This document shows positions 22,467 to 32,379 of a DNA stretch of 64,000 bases, one piece after another. Where the stretch lies: assembly GCA_026122225.1 (NCBI GenBank), contig JANEZZ010002672.1:763408-827407 (forward strand), written 5' to 3'. A model generated the notes under the pieces. The model saw nothing but the letters and a program-made list of their open reading frames with translations, searched no databases and had not been told where the DNA came from. The stretch comes from Heloderma charlesbogerti (taxonomy: Eukaryota > Chordata > Lepidosauria > Squamata > Helodermatidae). The first letter of the stretch is position 1. Each line of letters starts with the position of its first letter. A program made the translations under genes and the position numbers.

Positions 22467-23317
22467 TATACTCCACTGATCCCACCATCTAATGAGACTT
22501 GCAAAGTTGAGAAATAGTAGCAAAATGGTTGTAGGGGCCGAGCTCTGAAATGACAACACTGCAGCTTTAAATTTCCCTTTCTCTACCCGTCAGCTTAAGA
22601 ATGCCACACACACAAACTATGTTACCTATGGGATCCTGCATTCCAAAGTTCCGCATCAGAAACCTGAATGTCTGTGTTTCGAATCTCTTGTCACTTGGGT
22701 AAACATTGCACATTGCATTGGCTATATAAGCCATTAAAGTCAGTAAACAGCACAAATGAATAAAACAGCAACTTACATATTTTTAACACCTCTGAGTAAA
22801 AAATAAAAGAAAAGCCATTTTGCAGCACGGAAAAAGAACAGATGCTCTCTTCTAAATACTAGAGCCACAACTGGGAATATGGAAGTTGTAACTCTTGCCA
22901 TCTGTTTTCAACTGTTCTTTTTTACCCTGCCCTCCTACAATCGTTTCTGAATGTGGAGCCATACATTTCCAGAAGCAGAAATGGGACCGGCAGTGGGTAA
23001 AGAACGAATTCTCAAGTCTTCTCTCATCTTCGCTTTTACGCAAACTCCTCAGTAGTGGTCCATTCAAAGTTTACATACTGCTGCATTCCCCTTGGCATTT
23101 TCCATACATGCCAGTCTCTTGGTTGTATTATAAACAGGGCACTGGAGGAGTATGCATGCCGTCGAGCCAGTCAGATTGCTTCAGGTGAGTGGTTGGCTCA
23201 TGTTAAGTTTTCCAGGACTACCCTGGGGGAAAAAAGAGATAGAGAAGGAAACTGGAAAACCAAAGCTGAACTGGAAGCTCTATAGAGATGCTGTGAATTA
23301 AGAATGCATTCTGCTGC
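22467..23317. other. no recognised feature
   Basis: Apparently unique sequence; no exon or repeat recognised. Confidence 0.35.
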
Positions 23318-23894
23318 TCACCCTGAAAGGGGCTTTGCAAGCCACAAGTGGGCAGCCCACAGCTTATGGCATGGATGGCATGTGGCCATCAAAGCCTTCA
23401 GTGCAACCCATGCTGGTGCCCAAGCTGGTGCCTCTGCTGAATGCCGTGACCTCTGCTGAATTTTCCTGAAAATTGCGCTTCCACAAGCCCACCATTCAGC
23501 TGTTTGATGGGCTGGAGGGGGGATTCTTTGCTCGGCGAGGATGATGCATTGAGAGGGACATTGCTGCACATAATCCTCCCCATGAAAATTATGCTCCTCC
23601 AGCCTGCCAAACACCTGAGTGGAACACACACACACACACCATGCACAGTCACATACACACATACATTCATGGGGAGGATTGGTGTGTGGGGAGGGGAGGA
23701 GTAGCCCTCTCCCATGCCCTGCCCCCCCATGAAAACGATGCTCTACCAAGACCACAAAAAGGTTGTTTGGTGCGCTGTGGAGAGCACCATTTTCATGGGG
23801 GAATGGTTCCTCTCCATGCACCATCCTCTCCTTCACAATCACGTTCTCACAAGCCTACCAAAGGTTACCCTTCCCCTCCCCATATACCATCCTC
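23318..23894. repeat. degenerate internally repeated region
   Basis: The motif CCCCATGAAAA followed by ATGCTC occurs at about 23579 and 23726, with related TCCCCATGAA and the inverted TTTTCATGGGG near 23793 and 23893. An (AC)n run lies at about 23624-23638. Long frames on both strands follow from this repetition. Family unknown. Confidence 0.4.
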
Positions 23895-24357
23895 CCCATG
23901 AATGGGGTTTACAAAATTATGCATGGTGTGAAGAATGTGGATGGGGAGACATTTTTCTCCCTCTTTCAAAATACTAGAACCTGGGCTCATCCTATGAAGC
24001 TGATTGGTGGGAGATTCAGGACAGATAAAAGGAAGTACTTCCTCATACAGCATGTAGTTAAACTGTGGAATTTGCTACCACAGGATGTAATGATGGCCAC
24101 CAATTTGGATGGTTTTAGTTCCTGGAGGAGAAGGCTATCAATGGCTACTCGTCCTGATGGCTATATGCTACCTCCAGTACCAGAGGCAGTGAGCCTATGT
24201 ACACCAGTTGCTGGGGAACATGGGTGGGAGGGTGCTGTTGCAGTCATGCCCTGCTTGTGGGTTCCCAGTCGACAACTGGTTGGCCACTGTGTAAACAGAA
24301 TGCTGGACTAGATGGACCCTTGGTCTGATCCAGCATGGCTCTTCTTATGTTCTTATG
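23895..24357 (+). mobile_element. CR1-clade LINE 3' end (TTATGTTC-type tail)
   Basis: The frame 23763-24311 runs through it, with WNLLPQDVMMATNLDGFSSWRRRLS resembling the extreme C-terminus of CR1-clade reverse transcriptases (compare WNQLPGEVVGSPTLEAFKTRLDS in the 34580-36749 copy). The 3' end has ATGCTGGACTAGATGGACCC, then CTTATGTTCTTATGAC, a short octamer-like tail. 5'-truncated; no reverse-transcriptase core remains. Confidence 0.7.
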
Positions 24358-24383
24358 ACTCTCTCTCTCTCTCTCTCTCTCTC
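24358..24383. repeat. (CT)n microsatellite
   Basis: About 13 CT units directly after the LINE tail. Confidence 0.85.
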
Positions 24384-24969
24384 GGGGGAGGCTGGGTTAT
24401 GTATGTGAGAGAGAGGGTGAGTGTGTGTGTGTTTTGAGTGAGAGGAAGGAGGAGATTCTAACCCTGGCCAGTCACACCAGTATGTGGCCTCTGACCCACC
24501 ACTCACTGCCGCATGTAGGTCTCAGGGGCAAAAAGCATTCCAATTGCACACCCAAGGTGCCCGTCTCTGCTGCATTCGCTTTCCCATGTCCCAAGATCCA
24601 GAAATGTACCTTGGGGCATGGGAAGGTGATGGCTAAAGCAGTGACAGAAGCAGTGAAGATGCTTCCAGACCTGGACTTTTCCTGCTAGGAACTTGGACTG
24701 GAACTACAAGTCCCAGAATACCCATCAGGAAACTGTCACTCAACAAGGCATTTCTGACAGGTAGAAACCCAAGGCCCCTACCATCACCTGCCCTGAGCTT
24801 ACAGGGTTGAAGGAAGCACAGTCTCAAGGCAAGAAAAGATGCCTGGGGAGAGCTCCTGATGCTATCTGCTCCTGCCTACGGTATGCTTCTGGGGCTCAGC
24901 ATAGGGGAAGGGGGAAATGGTGGCTTAGAATCTCAGCCAACAAACGAAGACAAAGTTCCCAATGAACGA
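24384..24969. other. no recognised feature
   Basis: GT/GA-rich at the start, then no recognised repeat or exon. Words such as ACTACAAGTCCCAGAA near 24705 hint at a decayed MITE. Confidence 0.3.
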
Positions 24970-25159
24970 AAACAATCCAAAATGCTCAAAATGCAAGGAA
25001 CCAAACAACGATGTGCTGGACTAGTAATTGACATTATATTTGAAATAATTATTGAGTTTAAGTGTACCATTTAATATTATAAATGTTGTATAAAATGTCA
25101 ATTGCTGGTCCAATGCATCGTTGCTTGGTTCCTTGCACTTGGAGCGTTTTGGTTTGTAT
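24970..25159. mobile_element. 190-bp inverted-repeat (foldback) sequence
   Basis: Arms 24970-25056 and 25075-25159 are imperfect reverse complements. ATGCAAGGAACCAAACAACG pairs with CGTTGCTTGGTTCCTTGCAC, and AATTGACATT pairs with AATGTCAATT. No target duplication recognised. Confidence 0.6.
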
Positions 25160-25423
25160 TATTAGCTTAGAATCTCAAGCAGGACAATGCGCACCTTGAT
25201 CCTACTTGTAAGCATTTGACCAGGGACACAGGTGTATGTGAGCACCCCTGCTTGAATGCTTCCAACAACCATAAATGAATGATTTAGGGGAAGGAGCATC
25301 AGGATTGTGCTCACTCACACAGCTCCTATGAATTCATCTGAAGTTCTGGACATTGCCTGTGTGCATACATTTTGTGCAGGCACAGTTTCTGTCCATGTAA
25401 TCAGGAACACTGAGAAGAAGACA

Positions 25424-25548
25424 CAGTCCTTCCATCCAGAGATGCAATCCTTGATTGCACATCCAGAAACACAGTCCTTGATTGTGCATCCAAAGACATA
25501 GCCCTTGACCCCACATCCAGAGGCACAGTCCTTGATCCATGCGAATCC
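25424..25548. repeat. 27-bp minisatellite, about 4.5 units
   Basis: Units 25445-25471, 25472-25498 and 25499-25525 are each 27 bp, with partial units on both sides. The consensus runs roughly CAGTCCTTGATT then CACATCCAGAGACA. Because 27 is a multiple of 3, several frames stay open and show nonapeptide repeats. These are not supported as genes. Confidence 0.85.
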
Positions 25549-25659
25549 AACAGTCCACAAGTAGGTGGAATTTCAACCTTTGGGTGAGCATGTGGAAGTG
25601 AGGAGCAAGTACAGCACATGCAATCATGATTCCCTGACTGCTACCACATGTCATAGACA

Positions 25660-25847
25660 CTCTGCTTTATGCTGAGTCAGACCATTGGTCCATCTATCCC
25701 AGTATTGTCGACACTGACTGGTAGCACCTCTCCAGGGTTTCAGGCAGGAATTTTTCCTTGCCCTACCTGGAGCTACTGGGGATTGAACCTGGAACCTTCT
25801 TCATGCAAAGCTGGTGCTCTTATCATTGAGGTACGCCCCTTCCCTAC
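25660..25847 (-). mobile_element. tRNA-headed SINE with LINE-like tail, antisense
   Basis: On the minus strand the 5' head has an A-box-like TACCTCAATGATAAGAGCA and a B-box-like GGTTCCAGGTTCAATCCC. These are followed by CTACCTGGAG-complement and CTGCCTGAAACCCTGGAG, and a 3' part ATGGACCAATGGTCTGACTC shared in type with LINE 3' ends. Pol III promoted in life. The copy is nearly full length but diverged. Confidence 0.75.
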
Positions 25848-26186
25848 ATCCACTGAACATCTGAAAAGGAACAGAATTAACAGCAGGGGGAGGCAAAAGG
25901 GCAGAGGTGAAATGCAGTGGGACTGTGGGAGCATCCTGAGCAGTCTGAACATACAATGAGCTCAGAGCTGAATAGCCAAGCTGAACCTGTTCTCCCTTTG
26001 TTTCTAGGGCCCCACTAACCAATTCCTTCAACCTACAGGTGGGTGAGGAGTAAACCACGCCCTCTATCCCTCAGTTGATCTTGGGGCAACACCTCTCCTT
26101 CATCTTGATCCAGGTGTCATAATTCCATCATGATTTTGTAATCTCCCTAAATTTAGAGTGGTAGCACTGTTCTAATAGGGCTGCCA

Positions 26187-26518
26187 GGTGTCCTCTTTTA
26201 CAGAGGATAGTCCTCTATTTGATGGGCTGTCCTGTCCAATTATAGTTTAAAGATAGTGAACTATAAGCACTATTGCTAATCAATAACTAGCACCTGAACA
26301 GCTGGCTGAACAAGCAGGCACACAGCTCACCTGGTCACAGTCTTTCACACTATAGCGAGATGTACTGTATTTCTATTTAAATTATAATAGTTATTTCTAT
26401 ATGTATAACTATACAAATAGGTTAGCATATGCAAATGCTGTGCAAACCACTGTCCTTTTTTTGTCCTCTTTTTTGGTGATGCGTGTCCTCTTTTTGGCAC
26501 TTCAAAAGTGGCCATCCT
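26187..26518 (+). mobile_element. dispersed repeat, GGGCTGCCAGGTGTCCTC type
   Basis: Starts GGGCTGCCAGGTGTCCTC and ends GTGGCCATCCTAC. Matches 43073-43468 and the palindrome-arm copy 14003-14319 through GTGTCCTC, TACAGAGGA, GATGGGCTGTC, GCGAGATGT and the GTCCTCTTTTTTGGTGATG segment. Non-coding; superfamily uncertain. Confidence 0.6.
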
Positions 26519-28039
26519 ACATACTGAGCATTGCTGAATAATTGCATTGGCACTCCAGTATCCTCAAATTTGAAACTTTGACCCAAGGCAGAAGAACAAG
26601 AATATTCGAAGAACTGGAAATGATCTTAACGGAAGGGGGGAAATGGGGAGTTTTGTCACGGTCCAAAAACAAAACAAACATAAAACCATTGCTAAAAATC
26701 GCAATGTAAGTAATTGGCTGGTACATCCAGTTCCTTGAGCTTGTTTGGTTGTTTTTATTTTGATTTATTTGGCTAGTTACCAGAAAGAGCATTATGGAAT
26801 TCCAGGCCCAAACTGTCTCCTTATTTGTAGTCTGCATCCAATACAGTTTTATATAGCTGCTGTATTAAATATGGATGAGAGGATCGTTTGTGTGGGAAGG
26901 TGCCTTCCGGAGAATAGAAGCTCAAATCCTTTTATAGCTGCAAAGGGGAATAAGGGAGATTGTATAGTGCCGTCATCAACCTGTAAATTAGCCAAATTAA
27001 AGCCAGAGCTGGATTTTGGCTAATTGAAGACAGGGTAATTGTAGGTAAATTACTACATGTTCCAAAGAGCAAGTGCAATGGTAGATATTTTCCTTTCTCC
27101 CAACGTCCCCTTAAACCCAGGTTGAGATAGTTATCCCACAGGGGTCAGTTCTCTCCCTATTGATGCAAATACTTGAAATGCATAAAAAATGTAGGTTTAA
27201 AGATTATTCTCCATGGGGATAAACATTCATTTCACACTATACAGGCAAGTTCTTTCATACATATTCTTTGTGTAAAAGGCGTTAGGAAGGTGGGTTTAAT
27301 TGTGTGGATGCGTGCATGTATGTGTGTTTAAGGGAGCCCCTCATCACTTCATTTCCCCAATATTTCAGAAGTTTAGGGAGGAGATTTTGCTACTGGTGGA
27401 AGTAAAGCACAGATGGCAACTCTGATCCGGAAATCACAGGGAGCTTTTTGCTCCAGCAAAACACACAGGATCATTGATCCTGTTTGATTTGTGCATCAAA
27501 TGGATTTCCCTTTTTTATCTGTGCTCAATTAGAGCAGTAAGGAAAGTTGAGGATGGTATGGCAAGAAACAGGAGCACAAACAGACTATGCGAGAAACAAA
27601 ACAGACTTACTGAAAGTGCTTCATAAATATTATGGGGTAGGTTTGAACCACTTTTCAAAATAGATCTGTGCCGAGCTATCTTCCCCCGGAGATAAGCCTT
27701 TTCCAACTTTCCCTTTTTTCTTCCTTCAAATCAAAATCATTTTGCGACTGTTTTGCCATGTTGCTGACCAAGAAAAAAAAGTTGGAAAAGGGCTGATTAA
27801 CTCAGCTTTGCAAATAAGTCCACCAAAATTACTAGCTCACAAACATTGTTACTAATCCATACCTTCATGAATATTATGGAATAGCAGAAGAATGAGAAGG
27901 TCTATGTTCAGGGCTCGGCCTCTCTATTCTCAGCCTCAACTCTGTCTCCACTCTCTCTGTGCACTAGGCTTTCAGCTCAGCTGGAGACTGCTTCACAATG
28001 CCACACTGTGAGGAAGGACCCCTCAAAACACAACATTAA
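26519..28039. other. no gene recognised; apparently low in repeats
   Basis: I recognise no transposable element in most of this stretch and no exon. AT-rich, with some ordered-looking segments (27400-27700) that could be conserved non-coding DNA. That cannot be judged without alignment. Confidence 0.35.
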
Positions 28040-28500
28040 TCCAATTTCTCATCTGGGTGACTCTCCCAGAGCAAGAGATTGGGCGAGACAAGGCCTCTCT
28101 GGAAGGGTACATTGGCCACTTTATGTAGTTCTTTGGGGAGGCCACTCACCCACCCAATCCCTTGATCAGGGAGTGTTTGCAGAGCGAGAGATGAGGTGGG
28201 CAGGCGGGCAGACAGGTTGCCTCTCCAGGGAGCCCACCTACCCATCTCTCGCTCTGAGTCCTCTCCCAAAGCAAGACATCGGCTGGGCAGCCTATCTGCT
28301 TGAACTCTCGCCTTGTTAGAGGGCTCAGAGCGAGAGACGGGGTGGTGGCGTCCGCTTCTCCAAGGAGCCCCACTTGCTGCTCTCCTGCTGTGTCCTGTGC
28401 TGCAGTGGGCGAATGGGCCTGGTGTGACAGCGGTACTCACAGAGGCCCTCCCAGCTATGATGGGGAATGACCCACCACCCCTCAATCTGCTGCCTGAGCA
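28040..28500. repeat. degenerate tandem repeat, GAGCGAGAGA motif
   Basis: CAGAGCAAGAGATTGGGC, CAGAGCGAGAGATGAGGTGG, AAAGCAAGACATCGGCTGGG and CAGAGCGAGAGACGGGGTGG recur roughly every 80-120 bp, with an inverted CATCTCTCGCTCTGAG near 28243. Explains the 149-codon minus-strand frame, which has no known domain. Confidence 0.5.
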
Positions 28501-28981
28501 GGGGATTCACCCTGCATCATGGGAGGGCTGGCCCTGTCCTGGGTTGATGTACTGATTTTACTTTTCTTAAAAGAGTGTATAGATCAGTGCTCCAATCGCA
28601 AGGCCGCGGTGGTGGGATGGCTCCCTTATCTTTTGTGACAGTCTCCTTACCTATTTTCAGAAGGCTTCTGGGAGGGGGGGGCACAATTTGGCTAAAATTG
28701 GGGAGGAGGGGCAGGGGAGGTTTGGGGATTTAATTAAGGGCTGCCCTACCTTTCCCCTCCATAATTCATGCAGTGACTCTGATGTTGGAGCCAGAGAGTC
28801 AAGATATCCTTAAAGTGGGAAATCTCTAGTTCATGAATGCTGCTACTTGCTTCGCTCCTGCTTGCACACCATCTATAGCTTCTGGGTCTTCTGAGAAGAC
28901 CAGTCTGTGCCTCACGGACTGAGGGACCATGAGAAGGAGGTATATGCAGAGAAGACTGTAGTACAAACCTCACCACAGCTA
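28501..28981. other. no recognised feature
   Basis: Nothing recognised. Confidence 0.35.
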
Positions 28982-29143
28982 TGAATTCACTGGGTGGCCA
29001 AAGGCAGGCCTCTGTCTTTTAGCCTCAGCAGCTACCCCACCCCATTTTCTAATATGGGAATAATAATGCTGGCCTACCTCACAGGTTGTTTTTAAGGATC
29101 ATTGAGGTAATGTTGAATACTTAGCAGAGAAATGCTAAGTATT
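28982..29143 (+). mobile_element. ancient MIR-type SINE remnant
   Basis: Shows the MIR order: a diverged AAAGGCAGGCCTCTGTC block, then ATATGGGAATAATAATGCTG, CCTACCTCACAGGTTG, AAGGATCATTGAGGTAATG and GCTAAGTATTATTG. Too diverged to date. Confidence 0.6.
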
Positions 29144-30300
29144 ATTGTTTTATCGAATATACACAAGATTTAAGAAGTCTCTCTCTTTCTCTGTTAAATG
29201 ATCAAGAGCGGACGACTCCAGGTTGCAGTGTATTACTTTGCTTGGAAATGCTTCCTGTTGGTATTTATTATTTGGGATACAGACTTTCTTCCTCTCTTTT
29301 ATCTTTCAGCAAAGTGGGGACTGAATTCTGCATTTAAGGAATTCTGCCTTAATGCTTCAAGGCCGAACTCCAAGATTTATTCCAATAGTTCACTGTGATA
29401 GGACCCCAGTTTGCTCAATAATCCTATGACATTTAATAAACATCTAGTTTCATTGATATGACATTTACATGTTTCCATAGTCAGCAGCTGCTCACAGCTG
29501 TAGAACTTCTGTCTATTGGAGATGTCTGGGCATTGGTCTATGTATTTACGGAAATGGCGTAAACCCGTTTGATTTTGTCTGGTTTGTCGGGTGGCTGGAT
29601 ACAAAGGCAGATGGAACAGCTGAACTTTTCATAGTTACATAGGACAGGGATGGGCTGATGTGTTCTATATGGTATATCCCCCACCCCTTTTGTTTACTTG
29701 AATACCCATGGTCCACCAAAGGGCTTTGAACTTAAAAAGCAAAAGTGCACATCCACTTGTAATACTTACAGCCAGTCTTAAAATAATCTGGTTAAAGTGA
29801 TACTTCACTGTTGTTTAAGAATATAAGTAGTACTTTGATGGATCAGATCCAAGTTCCTCTTGGTCCAGCATTATTTCCAAGAATCTTAGCAACCAGGAGT
29901 CCCTAGGTAACTGTGTGCTAATCCACCAAGAGATCACCATGTTTACCTTCCGCTCACCACTGATGTAGGAGAGGAAATTTTAGCTGATGCAACTTGTTTT
30001 GCAGGCAGGGCCAGTTCTACCATTAGGCAGAGTGAGGCAACTTCCTGGGGTGATAGGTGCTGTCTGAGTATGTATCTGTGTGTGTGCATGTGTGTGTGGG
30101 GGCAGCTGCAGCAGGTCTCCTAGCTGTTTCTCCTGAGCCCCCTTGGCTGTTCTCCTCTGTCAGAGGACAGAACTCTGTGTGATACCTGCCCTATGCTCCT
30201 TAAGCTAGACTGCTGTCCTAAGGTGTGGCAAAGGATGCTATCCCATCACCAGCATTGAAGTCAGATTTAACTGCCAGTCCGCTTGGCTTCTGTATAGGGA
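29144..30300. other. no gene; possible hAT-like end near 30007
   Basis: Mostly unrecognised. Near 30007 CAGGGCCAGTTCTACCATTA followed by GGCAGAGTGAGGCAAC resembles the end of a dispersed hAT-like repeat, without a visible partner end. Confidence 0.3.
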
Positions 30301-30331
30301 ATGGTATGTGTGTGTGTGTGTGTGTGTGTGA
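30301..30331. repeat. (GT)n microsatellite
   Basis: GT run from about 30306 to 30331. Confidence 0.85.
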
Positions 30332-30751
30332 CCATCTTGTCCTTTGCTTCAAGGAGCAAAAAGACTTGGGCTGGCCCTATAAGACAAACTGAACCTGCCA
30401 AAATTCCCTCTCTCCACTCCATAAAAACAACAGGAATCCCTTCCTCCTTTGCTTCTGGCCACCCTTTTGGCTTTGGTGGATGAAGCTAAGTAAGTTAGGC
30501 TTTTCAAAACACAGGGCCTATATTCTAGACCCTGTAATTTAGTTTGATCTTTGCACTATATAGCAATAAATTGATCGTTTCCAAACTTTTTACCTTGAAA
30601 AAACCCTTTCCATAAACATGTCTGCCACAGGACAATTACATATCTGCCATGGAAATCCTATGTGTGTTGCAGAGGATTCTGGGACATAGCTTAGGATTCA
30701 CACTCATTTGACATGAGGCTCTAACCAGGTCTATTGCACCTCATTGTCATT
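30332..30751. other. no recognised feature
   Basis: Nothing recognised. Confidence 0.35.
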
Positions 30752-31463
30752 AGGGCTGTGCATGGACCCCCCAGCCCACTTCAGAGGCCAATTCGGTGCT
30801 TCCGAATCAGCCCCGAGCTGCCTCGGCCCACTTTGGACCTGGTCCAGCCTGCTTTGGACTCTGGATCCAAAGCAATATTTGGACATCTGGATTGGGCTGC
30901 TGAGCCATGCCACCCACCCACCTACCCACCAAGCCTGTTTCCCCTGTTCCTTACTTGGACCTGTCGCGAGTGCCTGCAGCCATCACCCACTTCAAGGGCT
31001 CATTTTGTTTTCTGGAAATTAAATCTTACACAAATGGCGGCCATAAGGCCATCATATATGCAACATTACAGGTGTAAATGGGACATTTGCAGCTGTAATG
31101 TTGTGTACATGATGACATTATGGCCAATATTTGCATAAGATTTCATTTCCAGAACAGATGACCCACCATTTTAAAAGAAAATGGAGACTCCCTTGAAGAG
31201 AACAATGGCTGTGGGCACTCACAGTGGGTCCAGGTAAGGAGCAGGGGGCTCATGCGACTTGGAAGGCACGTCTGGTGGGGGTAAGCAAGGATTTGAAATG
31301 TCCTGATCTGTCTGAAGTGATCTGAAGTGGGTCAGATCAATCCAACCTGTTCCAGGCCACTTCGGACCAATCTGGACCTGCTTCAGATCTGGACTGATTC
31401 AGTCCGAATTGGCCCACTTCAGCTCAGAATTCGGATCCGAAACGGAAGCAGTGCACAGCCCTA
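30752..31463. mobile_element. 712-bp foldback DNA element
   Basis: Ends AGGGCTGTGCA and TGCACAGCCCT are perfect inverted repeats; with flanks they read ATTAGGGCTGTGCA on both sides. The interior is palindromic too: TGCAACATTACAGGTGTAAATG pairs with CATTTGCAGCTGTAATGTTG around a centre near 31080. Frames of 92 and 134 codons inside are by-products. Target duplication ambiguous (TA or TTA/TAA). Confidence 0.7.
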
Positions 31464-31495
31464 ATGGTCATCCTGAGGAAACTGAGAATATCCAA

Positions 31496-31881
31496 GGGTT
31501 TCTCCACACAGAGGCTTTTTATCCTGTGGTTTTACTAGGGCTTCTGCTTCCAGATTCTTTGCGGAATTAAGATCGCCCCTTTACATGCACTTCCCTTTCC
31601 CCTGCTTTTCCCCTTTAACTGCGAGTTCTATATGTTTCCTTATATGGCCACTAGATAGTGCTGTTGTTATAGAGCCACTTCTTCTTTACACAGACAAATT
31701 CAACTTGATTCAAACTACTTCTTTTGATTAGCTCATTGCTTCCATTTCAAATTAAGCCACAGAAATAATAAGAAACCATGGGCAAGGTGCTAGAGGTTGA
31801 CAACGTCATGTAAAGGGCCCACCAACTTCCATGAGTAACCAATCCCAATCGCAGGATAAAAGCCTCATGTGGAAAAGTCCC
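31496..31881. mobile_element. TIR element, GGGTTTCTCCACA family, copy 1
   Basis: Starts GGGTTTCTCCACACAGAGGC with TTTTTATCCTG following, and ends with the complementary CAGGATAAAAGCCTCATGTG..GTCCC. Shares CAAGTTCTATATG-type, GCCACTAGATAG, ACCATGGG and GTCATGTAAAG..CC words with the copy at 45736-46111, and end motifs with 39110-39500. Non-coding. Confidence 0.65.
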
Positions 31882-32069
31882 AGATGTATCCAAACATTCT
31901 CCCAGGGCCAGTGGTGTAGTGGAGCCAGGGCTCACAGGGCTGAAGGGCCAGGACTGTTTGATTAGCAGAGATGATGATGTCATTTGGCACCCCTGTTCAG
32001 GTTTCCCTGTTCTCCATGAGCTTAGCTGCATTCCCTCGCAGTAGCTGAAACTGGATTTTCTCTGTAGTA

Positions 32070-32240
32070 ATCATAGATCATAGAATCATAGGGTTGGAAG
32101 GGGCCTACAAGACCATCGAATCCAACCCCTTGCTCAGTGCAGGAAGCCTGATTCCCAGGCGGTCTCCCATCCAAGTACTAACCAGGGCTGACCCTGCTTA
32201 GCTTCTGAGGTCAGACGAGATCAGGCACATCTAGCCCTTT
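32070..32240 (-). mobile_element. 5S rRNA-headed SINE with CR1 tail
   Basis: On the minus strand, 32235 to about 32147 is 5S rRNA-like: CTGATCTCGTCTGACCTCAG, then AGCTAAGCAGGGTCAGCC, then GGTTAGTACTTGGATGGGAG and ACCGCCTGGGAATC. This covers the internal control region (A box and C box) used by TFIIIA and Pol III. It passes directly into a CR1 3' end (32146-32070: GGGGTTGGATTCGATGGTCT, CCCCTTCCAACCCTATGATT and TCTATGATC). The first ~30 nt of 5S are poorly conserved and the 3' end of 5S is replaced, so it is not a working 5S gene. Head plus CR1 tail suggests a SINE3-type retroposon mobilised by CR1, but a one-off fusion is possible. Confidence 0.8.
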
Positions 32241-32348
32241 GCTCTATACATTGCTGTGAACCATCCCTGTTTTAATGCAAAGTATTTTGGGATGCCTTGT
32301 TCTTGGATGGGCAATTAAGATTCATTAGTTTTACAAAAGACATATATA

Positions 32349-32379
<31 letters not shown>

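Noticed and set aside
23318..23842. 174-codon minus-strand frame with Cys/His-rich stretch
   Set aside because: Overlaps a degenerate repeat region and an (AC)n run; frames are open on both strands and no known zinc-finger spacing is present.
32147..32235. A functional 5S rRNA gene
   Set aside because: The first ~30 nt are diverged and the 3' end is replaced by a CR1 tail; no terminal T-run at the expected place.
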